This document shows, piece by piece, positions 9,552-17,568 of a DNA stretch of 64,000 nucleotides (within the stretch, counting starts at the first letter, position 1; each line of letters starts with the position of its first letter). Source of the DNA: Lentisalinibacter salinarum (lineage in GTDB: Bacteria > Pseudomonadota > Gammaproteobacteria > Steroidobacterales > Woeseiaceae); contig NZ_JAPDRH010000002.1 in NCBI RefSeq assembly GCF_040706555.1, forward strand, positions 1,488,001-1,552,000. The letters are read 5' to 3'. The notes beneath the pieces are model-generated. The model ran no database searches and was not told the DNA's origin. It was given only the letters and a program-made list of their open reading frames with translations. The translations under genes and the position numbers were made by a program.

Positions 9552-9579
9552 CTGCCCGGGCGTTGACGCGCCCGGGCAG
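9552..9579. terminator. GC-rich stem-loop between convergent genes
   Basis: CTGCCCGGGCG (9552–9562) pairs perfectly with CGCCCGGGCAG (9569–9579) around a 6-nt loop, just after the pump stop codon and before the stop of the convergent poly-Gly gene. No T-tract follows; termination is inferred from position and stability. Confidence 0.5.
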
Positions 9580-9608
9580 CCGTCGCACGGGCGGAAAGCC
9601 GTGCCGGC

Positions 9609-10610
9609 TCAGCCGGTCGTCTCTCCTTCGAGCGCATCCCAGGTGGTATCGACGAACTCGTCCACCACGCCGTCGCCGTCTTCGTCGATCTCGAGGCGCA
9701 CCACGCCCTCGCTTACGATCACGATGCGTACCCGGCTGTCGTCCGCGCCGGTGATCAGAATCTCGCCCGTGTACGGAGGGTTATCACCGGTTGCCTGGAT
9801 TGGCACCACCGTCTCGTAATCCACCGTGCCGCCCAGCGCGCTGCTGCCCATGCGGCCGAAGACCTCTGCCAGGAACGTCTGCGGCGCGACTCCCGTGTCG
9901 ACCGTAAGTGTGTGATCGTAGTCCTCGAAGGTCACGCTCAGGCCGGTCTCCGACAACATGAGCTCGCTGCCGGACAGCGCCGTGAGAATCACCGGGAAGT
10001 CGAGGCTGTCCACGGTAAGCGTCAGGTCGCCGTCGGCGGTCGCGGCGCCGGAATCGTCGGTTACCACGAGGCCGGTCAGCACCATGTCCAGGGTGACGAG
10101 GAAGACATTGGTCAGCGGATCGCCCTCGATCGCGGCGATCGTGAGTTCGATCCCTCCGTTGATGACGTAGCCTTCGTTGTCGTCACAGTTCTCGAACAAT
10201 GCGGTGATCGTGTCTCCCACCGTCAGCGTGTTCGGATCCGCCACGTCACCGGACAGCGTGATGGTGCCGCCCGCGGCGCAGAACTCGACGACGTCGCTGA
10301 ATGGCACCTCGGAGCGGCTCTCCTCGCTGCCTGCTTTCTGCAGCATGAGCGTTGCGTCGTCTGTCGAGGCGAGCAGCGGGTCGCTGATCTCGCTTACGTC
10401 GAACATCATCATGACGCCGGTGATCGTCGCGGTGGACACCGCTTCGCCGTTATCGACCGTAATCGTCAGCGTCGGGCCGGTGTCGGGGGGAGGCGTGATG
10501 CTGCCACCCCCGCCACCACCGCCGCCGGTGGCAATCGTCGTGACGATGCCAAAGGCGACAAATGCGAGTACCGCGACCCTGCGGTACCAGCGCGTTTGCA
10601 GCGTTTTCAT
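9609..10610 (-). CDS. Exported protein of unknown function with N-terminal poly-Gly
   Basis: 333 aa, not recognised. The start at 10610 has GGAGG seven bases upstream; longer in-frame readings are arginine/proline-rich translations of the upstream gene and are discarded. A hydrophobic N-terminal segment (VAVLAFVAFGIVTTIAT) is followed by eight glycines and a proline-rich linker. The remainder looks like beta-strand-rich extracellular or periplasmic material (TLTITVDNGEA, GTITLSGDVADPN, DGDLTLTVDSLDF), and the last part has acidic clusters (EIDEDGDGVVDEFVDT) reminiscent of Ca2+-binding DxDxDG loops. Its ATG overlaps the stop of the VanZ-like gene (ATGA), so the two are translationally coupled. 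Confidence 0.65.
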   Translation of the reverse strand: MKTLQTRWYRRVAVLAFVAFGIVTTIATGGGGGGGGSITPPPDTGPTLTITVDNGEAVSTATITGVMMMFDVSEISDPLLASTDDATLMLQKAGSEESRSEVPFSDVVEFCAAGGTITLSGDVADPNTLTVGDTITALFENCDDNEGYVINGGIELTIAAIEGDPLTNVFLVTLDMVLTGLVVTDDSGAATADGDLTLTVDSLDFPVILTALSGSELMLSETGLSVTFEDYDHTLTVDTGVAPQTFLAEVFGRMGSSALGGTVDYETVVPIQATGDNPPYTGEILITGADDSRVRIVIVSEGVVRLEIDEDGDGVVDEFVDTTWDALEGETTG

Positions 10611-11119
10611 CTCGATACCTCCACAATCAGGGCCGCGACGCCCGCAGCGAGGCAGCCCAGAGCGGTTGCCAGGAGATCGCCGACGTCGAAACGGCCGTAA
10701 ACGACGTACGCCTGGACCGGCCCCGGCAGGGGTCCCTCGGTCAGGAGGCGATGCGTCGCCAGGATCAGGCGCTCGGCGGGGGAGGATTGCAGCCACTCCA
10801 TGATGGCGGCGATCAGGAACCAGCCGAAGGCGCCGTAGACGGATGCGCGGGGGCGCGGCCGCAGCATGAGGATGATGAGCAGCGCGACACCGTAGGCATG
10901 GAAAAGGGAGGGGAGCCAGGCAGCTGAAGGGCCGAATAGCCCCTCGAGCGCCGGCTGCCGGTCGGCCAGGGGCTCGAGGAAAAGCACGGTGCCCCAGTCA
11001 CGGTCGACGAGGTACACGAGAACCCCCAGCAGCAGCGATACACCGGCCGAGGCTGCCAGCGCCATGGTGCCGGCTCTGTCTCGTTCCAGGCACTTCAGAC
11101 CGACAGTGACGTCAGCCAT
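10607..11119 (-). CDS. VanZ-like integral membrane protein
   Basis: 170 aa with four predicted membrane segments. The C-terminal GRFDVGDLLATALGCLAAG matches the RxxDxxDxxxNxxG-like end of VanZ family proteins. VanZ itself raises teicoplanin resistance by an unclear mechanism; most proteobacterial members have no known role. The ATGA overlap with the downstream poly-Gly exported protein suggests the two products act together, perhaps in surface or membrane biology, which is inference. It is transcribed leftward from the 11.1–11.3 kb intergenic region. Confidence 0.65.
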   Translation of the reverse strand: MADVTVGLKCLERDRAGTMALAASAGVSLLLGVLVYLVDRDWGTVLFLEPLADRQPALEGLFGPSAAWLPSLFHAYGVALLIILMLRPRPRASVYGAFGWFLIAAIMEWLQSSPAERLILATHRLLTEGPLPGPVQAYVVYGRFDVGDLLATALGCLAAGVAALIVEVSR

Positions 11120-11285
11120 TACCGTATTGCGGAAACAGCCTGCTCCGATGTTCGGAGTAGGCCCGCCCTCCTGCTAACAGGTTAGTCCTGCGGCCTTCTT
11201 GCGCAATCGGGATAAGTACGCAACGGGCATCGTCCGGCATGTACGGCCGTATCCGCCTTGCCGGCCCTTGTTGGTCCGCGGTCTG

Positions 11286-11307
11286 TCGGGCCTGAAGGCC
11301 CTCCTAC
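11286..11307 (-). repeat. REP element (GTRG-headed), copy 1
   Basis: The minus strand reads GTAG followed by GAGGGCCTTCAGGCCCGA: an imperfect GGGCCT/AGGCCC hairpin with the GTRG head seen in RAYT-associated REPs. It lies one base beyond the stop codon of the DUF2452-like gene, like a 3' flanking hairpin. Confidence 0.75.
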
Positions 11308-11308
11308 G

Positions 11309-11941
11309 TTAGTTCTGGCGCAGCAGGAGCGTGGCGCCGGTCTCCGGCAGGGCCAGCCGCCACTCTCGCGTCGGAATCTCCCGCTGGTCGCCCAGGGTGA
11401 CGGTCGCGCGTATCGAGCGGCTGAGGGCATTGGCGTTCAGCCGCTGGTAGTAGGCGAGGTTACCGGCATAGAAGGGCAGGACGTCCTCCAGCACGCCGTC
11501 GGTATCGAGGGCTGCCGCGAAGGCCTCGTAGAAGCGTGCCACCGCCTCGGCCACCGGCGTGTCCCCGGCCAGCTGCTCCGACGGTGCGATGGTCCACGTG
11601 CGGTCGGCCTGCAACACGCAGGCGCCGGCGAAGGCCTCGGCTCGATCCTCCGGCCATTCGTCGGGGGCGATCAGGCTCAGCACCCATTCGCCTTCCGCCA
11701 GGTACAGATAGTTGGTGACGCCGACCGCCGGCTTGTAGCGAAACTTCGCCGACAGCACCAGCAGCGAGGTGAACAACTCCGCCAGCACCTGATTGCGCGG
11801 CTTGGCGACGACGCCCCTGGGGGCGCTCGCGTACCAGTCCAGCAGGAAGCCGTTCGCGCTCTTGCCGTCCGGGTTGGCCGGCCGCAGGGATACCGCGGTG
11901 CCGGCGTCGGCGGAGTCCTTGCGATGTGATTCTTCGTCCAT
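11309..11941 (-). CDS. DUF2452-like protein of unknown function
   Basis: 210 aa, no signal peptide or membrane segment. The central block NYLYLAEGEWVLSLIAPDEWP, followed by AFAGACVLQADRTWTIAP, resembles the YHLY...YFSMLSPEEW...GSYRL..DMSWT signature that I recall for DUF2452. The N-terminal part (NPDGKSANGFLLDWY) matches uncharacterised gammaproteobacterial proteins in general character. No catalytic motif is evident. It is divergent from the S46 peptidase gene, sharing a ~200-nt control region, and its stop is followed directly by a REP element. The family assignment is from memory of the motif. Confidence 0.6.
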   Translation of the reverse strand: MDEESHRKDSADAGTAVSLRPANPDGKSANGFLLDWYASAPRGVVAKPRNQVLAELFTSLLVLSAKFRYKPAVGVTNYLYLAEGEWVLSLIAPDEWPEDRAEAFAGACVLQADRTWTIAPSEQLAGDTPVAEAVARFYEAFAAALDTDGVLEDVLPFYAGNLAYYQRLNANALSRSIRATVTLGDQREIPTREWRLALPETGATLLLRQN

Positions 11942-12139
11942 GCGTGACCGGCATTCGGGGGTGGCAACACGTTGTTCGAGCGCGTGCTCCGGACGGATTC
12001 CGGCGCCGCCCGGTATCGATTATACGGGAGCGCGAGGGCGCCCCGGATCGGTACAACGGTCCCGGCCCGCCGCCGGATCCGGTTCCGTTCCGCGATGTGC
12101 AACTCTAGAATGGCCGGACTCTTCAGTGGAAGTCCCGCC

Positions 12140-14203
12140 ATGCGTCAGTTCACGATCGGTTTCTGTGCCCTCCTGTTGCCCTTCGCCGCCTTCGCAGACG
12201 AGGGTATGTGGACGCTCGACAACTTCCCGGCGGCCCAGGTGGAAGAGAAGTACGGTGTGGTTGTCGACGACGCCTGGCTCGAGCGGGCACAGCTCGCGAC
12301 GACCCGCCTGGAGAACGGCTGCACCGGCTCGTTCGTCTCTCCTGACGGGCTGATCCTGACCAACAACCACTGCATCTGGGGGTGCGTTCGCAACCTCAGC
12401 ACCGACGAGCGCAACCTGTCCGACGAGGGTTTCCTGGCCACCGAACGCGGCGAGGAATTGCAGTGCCCCGGCCAGCAGGTCTCGGTGCTCGTCGACTACG
12501 AGGAAGTCACCGAACAGGTATCGGAGTCGATCGAGGGTCTGTCCGAGACCGAAGCCAACGAGACGCGCAAGGCCATGCTCACCCGGCTCGAATCCGCCTG
12601 CGAGTCGGCTTCCGAGGGCGCGCTGCGCTGCGAGGCCGTCACCCTGTACAACGGCGGCCAGTATTTCATCTACGCCTATCGGCGCTATGACGATGTGCGG
12701 CTGGTGTTCGCCCCCGAACTCGATATCGCCGCCTTCGGTGGCGACCCCGACAACTTCAATTTCCCCCGCTGGTCGTTCGACATGTCATTCCTTCGCGCCT
12801 ACGAAGATGGCGAGCCGGCGTCGACACCGGACTACCTGACGTGGCGCCGCGGCGGTCCCGAGGCCGGGGACCCCGTCTTCGTCACCGGGCATCCGGGCAG
12901 CACGTCCCGTCAGCTGACCATCACCGAGCTCAGGATGCTGCGCGACGTCGTCTACCCGATCTGGCTGCTGCGTTACTCCGAACTCCGCGGCCGCATGCTC
13001 GCCTGGCAGCACACCAGTCCGGAGGCCGAGCGTGCCGTGCAGCAGAACATCCTGCTGGTGGAAAACGGCATCAAGGTGCTGCGCAACCGGCTGTTCGCCC
13101 TGCTGAACGATGAGATGATGGCGGAGAAGGCCGCCGGCGAGCGCAAGCTGCGGGAAGCGGTGGCGGCGAATCCCGAGTACGAGGCCGAATACGGCGCTGC
13201 GTGGGAGCTTATCGCCGACGCCGTCGCGGCGCGTCGCAACATCTACGAGGAGCATCTGTTCATCGAGAACGCCGCCGGGCTAATGGGCGACCTGTTCGGT
13301 TATGCGAAGACCATCGTCCGCGGTACGGTCGAGCGCGAGAAGCCGAACGAGCAGCGGATCCGGGCCTACACGGAGGCCGCGCTGCCGCAGGTGGAGCAGA
13401 GGCTGCTGGCCGAGCGGCCCGTCAGCAAGCCCTACGACGAGCTGCGCCTCACGTTCTCGCTCGAGAAGATGCGCGAATGGCTCGGGCCGGACAGCTCCTA
13501 CGTGAAGACCATCCTCGCCAACGAGTCACCGGATGCGCTGGCGGAATACCTCGTGGAAAACACGCGCCTTGACGAGGCCGCGTTCCGGCGCGAACTCTGG
13601 GAGGGTGGCATCGAGGCCGTCAGGGCGAGCGACGACCCGCTGATCCGGCTCGCTCTCGCCATCGAACCGGCCGCCCGGGAGCTTCGCGAAGCCTACGAGC
13701 AGCGCGTCGAAGCGCCGCTTACCCGCGGCCGGGAGATGATCGCGGATGCGCGATTCAGGATCTACGGCACAGGGATCTACCCGGATGCCACGTTCACGCT
13801 GCGCGTGAGCTACGGCGCGGTCGAGGGCTGGGAAGAGAAGGGCGAATACGTGGCCCCGTTTACGAAGACGCGCCGGCTGTTCGAGCGGGCCACCGGAGAG
13901 CGACCGTTCCTGGTGCCGGAGAGTTGGCGGAAGGCGCGCGAGGCACTGGATCCCCGGACGCCGTTCAATTTCGTCAGCACTACGGATACCACCGGCGGCA
14001 ATTCCGGCAGCCCGGTCATCGCGGCGGACGGCGCGCTGGTCGGTGTCGCCTTCGACGGCAACATCCACTCGATCGCGGGCGAGTTCTGGTTCGATCCGGA
14101 CCTGAACCGGTCCGTCGCCGTCGATACGGCCATCATGCTGGAGGCGCTCGACAAAGTGTACGGCGCCGGGCACCTGCTCCAGGAACTCACCGTCGTCGAG
14201 TGA
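12140..14203 (+). CDS. S46 family dipeptidyl-peptidase (DPP7-like)
   Basis: 687 aa exported serine exopeptidase. The start at 12140 yields a clean signal peptide (cut after AAFA, residue 19); in-frame codons further upstream do not. The trypsin-like catalytic parts are the His in LTNNHC (His77), an Asp-containing PDNFNFPRWSFD segment, and Ser in TTDTTGGNSGSPV (about Ser622). S46 enzymes remove dipeptides from peptide N-termini in the periplasm. After the serine, the segment VAFDGN has glycine where DPP11-type enzymes (acidic P1) carry arginine, which points to the DPP7 type with hydrophobic P1 preference. That specificity call is inferred from one position. The enzyme fits the peptide-feeding theme of the window. 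Confidence 0.85.
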   Translation: MRQFTIGFCALLLPFAAFADEGMWTLDNFPAAQVEEKYGVVVDDAWLERAQLATTRLENGCTGSFVSPDGLILTNNHCIWGCVRNLSTDERNLSDEGFLATERGEELQCPGQQVSVLVDYEEVTEQVSESIEGLSETEANETRKAMLTRLESACESASEGALRCEAVTLYNGGQYFIYAYRRYDDVRLVFAPELDIAAFGGDPDNFNFPRWSFDMSFLRAYEDGEPASTPDYLTWRRGGPEAGDPVFVTGHPGSTSRQLTITELRMLRDVVYPIWLLRYSELRGRMLAWQHTSPEAERAVQQNILLVENGIKVLRNRLFALLNDEMMAEKAAGERKLREAVAANPEYEAEYGAAWELIADAVAARRNIYEEHLFIENAAGLMGDLFGYAKTIVRGTVEREKPNEQRIRAYTEAALPQVEQRLLAERPVSKPYDELRLTFSLEKMREWLGPDSSYVKTILANESPDALAEYLVENTRLDEAAFRRELWEGGIEAVRASDDPLIRLALAIEPAARELREAYEQRVEAPLTRGREMIADARFRIYGTGIYPDATFTLRVSYGAVEGWEEKGEYVAPFTKTRRLFERATGERPFLVPESWRKAREALDPRTPFNFVSTTDTTGGNSGSPVIAADGALVGVAFDGNIHSIAGEFWFDPDLNRSVAVDTAIMLEALDKVYGAGHLLQELTVVE

Positions 14204-14224
14204 CCCGGCGGTCGATCGCAGCTA

Positions 14225-14253
14225 TTGGGATTGTCGGGCGGGGGCAGTAGACT
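14225..14253 (+). promoter_or_regulatory. Sigma-70-type promoter for tRNA-Gly
   Basis: TTGGGA (14225–14230), a 17-nt spacer and TAGACT (14248–14253) lie just ahead of the tRNA, placing the transcription start near 14260, ten bases before the mature 5' end. Confidence 0.5.
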
Positions 14254-14269
14254 AGCGGCAACCCCCCGG

Positions 14270-14343
14270 GCGGGTGTAGTTCAATGGTAGAACATCAGCT
14301 TCCCAAGCTGAGAATGAGGGTTCGATTCCCTTCACCCGCTCCA
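14270..14343 (+). tRNA. tRNA-Gly (anticodon CCC)
   Basis: 74 nt including encoded CCA. The acceptor stem GCGGGTG pairs with CACCCGC; the D arm is TAGTTCAATGGTAGAA. The anticodon stem TCAGC/GCTGA encloses TTCCCAA, giving anticodon CCC, which reads GGG codons. The T arm GAGGG-TTCGATT-CCCTT is intact. It closely resembles the E. coli glyU type. Confidence 0.97.
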
Positions 14344-14371
14344 GTCTCCGGACCGCCCCAGGGATTCTGAT

Positions 14372-15016
14372 CTAACCCTTCGACCTGCGCTCCCGTAGCG
14401 CATCCGCGTCTTCTGTCCGCGCCAGCACCACGACCTGATCGCCCTTCTTCACCTCCAGTTCCGGCTTCGCGAAGATCAGCTCCTCGTCCCGGTAGAGGCA
14501 GATGACCCGGCTGTCGCCCGGCAGGTCCAGGCTTTCGATGCTGCCTGCCTCGTCTTCCCCGAGCACGAAGGAGATCAGCCTTGCATCCGCACCCAGCGTG
14601 GCGGAGAGTTCCAGGGGGTTGCGGCCTTCCATCACGTCGGCCAGATGCCGGGCCACCGTCACCTCCGGCACGATGGTATCCACCAGTCCGAGTTCCAGGC
14701 AGACGTGCTCGAATTCCTCGTTCTCGATGCGCGTTACGACCCGGCTGAACCCCAGCGAGCGGCCGACGAGGCTGGCGATGATGTTGGTCTGGTCGTTGGT
14801 GGTGAGGCAGAACAGGAAGTCGGTGTTCTCCGGGTCGGCTTCCTTCAGGATGGCCGGGCGGCTGCCGTCGCCGTGCAGCACCCCGCAGTCGAGGTCGTCG
14901 AGCGACTCGATCACCTCCCTGTCCTGTTCGATGATGACCACTTCGTGGTTGCGGTTGAGCAGCACCCGGACAGCGGCCAGCGTCGCCGGGCCTGCTCCTA
15001 CGAATACGGCTCTCAT
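14372..15016 (-). CDS. trkA: TrkA-type K+ channel regulatory subunit (single RCK)
   Basis: 214 aa. The N-terminal Rossmann fold (VFVGAGPATLAAVRVLL, acidic EQD at the end of strand 2, GDGSRPAIL) binds nucleotide, and a C-terminal RCK_C domain ends with GDQVVVLARTEDADALR. It has one RCK unit, about half the length of E. coli TrkA (458 aa), and so is more like KtrA-sized gating subunits. The third glycine of the usual GxGxxG is alanine (GAGPAT). The start codon overlaps the stop of the TrkH gene (ATGA), so the channel and its cytoplasmic gating ring are co-translated. Confidence 0.82.
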   Translation of the reverse strand: MRAVFVGAGPATLAAVRVLLNRNHEVVIIEQDREVIESLDDLDCGVLHGDGSRPAILKEADPENTDFLFCLTTNDQTNIIASLVGRSLGFSRVVTRIENEEFEHVCLELGLVDTIVPEVTVARHLADVMEGRNPLELSATLGADARLISFVLGEDEAGSIESLDLPGDSRVICLYRDEELIFAKPELEVKKGDQVVVLARTEDADALRERRSKG

Positions 15017-16509
15017 TGTGTTGCGTACCTCCTGCCGATCCAGGTGTGCGGGGCGAGCACCACCAGGATGGCGATGAACTCCAGGCGCCCGGCCAGCATG
15101 TCGAAGGCGAGCACCGCCTTCAGCAGGCCGGGCAGGTCGCTGGATGTGATGCCGGTGCTGAGGCCCACCGTGCCCGTGGCGGAGACCACCTCGAACAGGG
15201 CGTCCAGCGGGGCGTGGCCGTACAGCAGGAACGGCACGACCGAGGCCACGACCACTATCAGGAACAGCGTCGGCACCGCCAGGATGTGCAGGACCTCGCC
15301 GGGTTCCAGCCGCCGACCGCCCACGCGGGGTTCGACGACCGCGTGGGGCGGCAGCGCCATGCGCTGTATCAGCAGCTGGATCACCCGCAGCACCACGAGC
15401 AGCCGCAGCAGCTTGATGCCGCCGGCGGTGGAACCCACGCTGCCGCCCAGAGCCATGCTGACGATGCTGGTCCACTTGGCCGCGTCCGGCAGTGTGGCCG
15501 GATCCACCGGCGTGAAACCGGAGGTGGTCTGCGCCGAGATACCGAGCAGGAAGCCCTGTCTTGCCGCAATGCCGGTATCCAGCCCGCTCGCGGCGAGGAT
15601 CAGGCTCAGTGCCGCGCCGACCACGAGCGCCGCCAGCACCAGCGCGCGGAGTTCGGCATCGGCGAGCACGCCGCGCCATTCGCCACGGGCGGCGCGCAGG
15701 TACAGCGGCAGGCTGACGGCGGCGAGCAGGGTGATCAGGCTCAGCACCCAGGCCGACCAGCGGCCGTCGAAGCCGGCCAGGCTCCCGTCCAGGGAAGAGA
15801 ATCCGCCGGTCGATACGCCGGACAGCACGTGCACCAGTGCGGTGTACGGGCGGCCCTCCGCGGCCCAGAGGACGAGCCAGGCCGCCACGGTCATGAGGGC
15901 ATAGAGCACCAGCAGGCGGCGGGCATGCCAGATCATGGACGGTATGTCGGATTCACGCGCGCCGGTCGGCTCCAGCAGCCGGCGCGCCGCGATCCCGCGC
16001 GGTACCAGCATCACCACGCACAGCGCGGCGAAGCCGAGACCGCCGTACCACTGCATCCAGGACCGGGTCAGCAGCAGGACCGGTGATTGTCCGGCCGGCT
16101 CGGGGATCACGGAGAGACCCGTGGTCGTCACCGCCGAGACCGCCTCGAACCAGGCATCGGTCGGCGTCAGACCGAAGGTGGTGAACGGCCAGATCATCAC
16201 GGCCGGAGTCAGGATGAAGGCACCGGCCACCAGCACCAGCGCCTCGTTCGGCTGGATCTCGGCGGGCGCCCGGATACGGTGGCAGAGGAATCCGGCGGCG
16301 CCGAGGGCAAGGGCCGTGATGCCGAGGGTGGCGGCGGCGCGGTGATCCGCTCCGGCGAGGGCCGCTGCGGCCGGGATCGCGGTGAGCAGGGCGATGGTGA
16401 CGGCGAGCAGGCCGCCATAACGCACCAGCACCCGCGGCCGGACCGCGTGCCGGAGCGTCGTCAGCCTGTTCCGGTGTGCCATGGTGTCCGGCGAGCCAGT
16501 TTTCTGCAC
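15013..16509 (-). CDS. trkH: TrkH-family potassium uptake membrane subunit
   Basis: About 489–498 aa, polytopic inner-membrane protein of the Trk/Ktr superfamily. Selectivity-filter-like loops are visible: EAVSAVTTTGLSVIPE, HVLSGVSTGGFSS, SAQTTSGFTPVD, and FEVVSATGTVGLSTGI, one for each of the four pore repeats. It conducts K+ into the cell under control of the coupled RCK subunit. The start is uncertain: GTG at 16509 or ATG at 16482 (MAHRNRL) are both in frame and neither has a strong ribosome-binding site. Confidence 0.88.
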   Translation of the reverse strand: MQKTGSPDTMAHRNRLTTLRHAVRPRVLVRYGGLLAVTIALLTAIPAAAALAGADHRAAATLGITALALGAAGFLCHRIRAPAEIQPNEALVLVAGAFILTPAVMIWPFTTFGLTPTDAWFEAVSAVTTTGLSVIPEPAGQSPVLLLTRSWMQWYGGLGFAALCVVMLVPRGIAARRLLEPTGARESDIPSMIWHARRLLVLYALMTVAAWLVLWAAEGRPYTALVHVLSGVSTGGFSSLDGSLAGFDGRWSAWVLSLITLLAAVSLPLYLRAARGEWRGVLADAELRALVLAALVVGAALSLILAASGLDTGIAARQGFLLGISAQTTSGFTPVDPATLPDAAKWTSIVSMALGGSVGSTAGGIKLLRLLVVLRVIQLLIQRMALPPHAVVEPRVGGRRLEPGEVLHILAVPTLFLIVVVASVVPFLLYGHAPLDALFEVVSATGTVGLSTGITSSDLPGLLKAVLAFDMLAGRLEFIAILVVLAPHTWIGRRYATQ

Positions 16510-16608
16510 CCCGACTCTGGCACGGGCGGCGCCACCCGGGAATCAGGGAAACTACCCGGCCGCCGCCGGGTTTTGTGTTTGCCGCCGCAGCCGGGATAAT
16601 CGGTGGCC

Positions 16609-17568
16609 ATGCGATTCGCGCGCTTCCGCATCGACGACACCATTGTTATTGCCGCGGCTGCCGAAGATGGCGCCTGGGTGCCGGTCGGCGACCTCGCGCC
16701 AGACGCGCCGGGCGACATGCTCGCCCTGCTCGACCGTTGGCCGCAGCTGAAGGTGCGCGCGGAGGAGGCGCTGGCCAGCGGCGAATGGCAGCCGCTGCCG
16801 GCGAGCGCCGAACCGCTGCTGCCGTTCCGTCCGGCCTCGTTGCGGGACTTCATGCTGTCCGAGACCCACGCGGTGGAGGCGGCGCGCGGCTACCTGCGGC
16901 GATTCAAGCCGGGGCTGCTGAAGATGGTGAACGGATACGAGAAGCTCACCGGCAGGACCTTCCCGGCACTGAAGCCGAAGCCGCTCTGGTACCGCCAGCC
17001 GGTCTACTACCTGACCAACCACCTGAACGTGGTCACCGACGGCGCCACTGTCGACTGGCCGGACTACACCGACGCGCTGGACTACGAACTGGAACTGGCC
17101 TTCGTCATCACGAAGCCGCTGCTGAACGCGACGCGGGAAGAAGCGGAAGCGGCCATCGGCGGCTTCCTGATCCTGAACGACTTCAGCGCGAGGGACGTGC
17201 AGCTCGACGAGATGAAGAGCGGCTTCGGCCCGCAGAAGTGCAAGCACTTCGTAAATGCGCTGTCGGCCAGCGTGGCCACCGCTGACGACATCCTGCCCCG
17301 CATCGACACCGTGAAGGGGGAGGTCCGGATCAACGGCGAGCGCATCGTCGAGAGCCGCAACGCGGATCTGCAGCACGGCGTCGCCGATATCCTGGTGCAC
17401 GTCTCCCGTGCAGAGCGGCTGCACCCGGGCGAGGTATTCGGGCTCGGCACAATGCCCGGCGGCTGCGCCATGGAGAACGGCCGCTGGCTCGCCCCCGGCG
17501 ACGAGATCGAACTTGCCATCGAGGGGATCGGCACGCTGGCGAACCGGGTGGGTGGCCGGGGCGGCTGA
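16609..17568 (+). CDS. Fumarylacetoacetate hydrolase family protein
   Basis: 319 aa of the FAH fold. ATG at 16609 is preferred over GTG at 16603. The C-terminal catalytic domain shows the metal-binding acidic residues in DALDYELELAFVI, the NDFSARDVQ block and the late GTMPGGC motif. Members cleave C–C bonds in fumarylacetoacetate-like diketo acids or decarboxylate/hydrate related acids, using Mg2+ or Mn2+. No neighbouring aromatic-degradation genes are present, so the substrate is open. Its TGA stop abuts the stop codon of the convergent oligopeptidase gene. Confidence 0.82.
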   Translation: MRFARFRIDDTIVIAAAAEDGAWVPVGDLAPDAPGDMLALLDRWPQLKVRAEEALASGEWQPLPASAEPLLPFRPASLRDFMLSETHAVEAARGYLRRFKPGLLKMVNGYEKLTGRTFPALKPKPLWYRQPVYYLTNHLNVVTDGATVDWPDYTDALDYELELAFVITKPLLNATREEAEAAIGGFLILNDFSARDVQLDEMKSGFGPQKCKHFVNALSASVATADDILPRIDTVKGEVRINGERIVESRNADLQHGVADILVHVSRAERLHPGEVFGLGTMPGGCAMENGRWLAPGDEIELAIEGIGTLANRVGGRGG

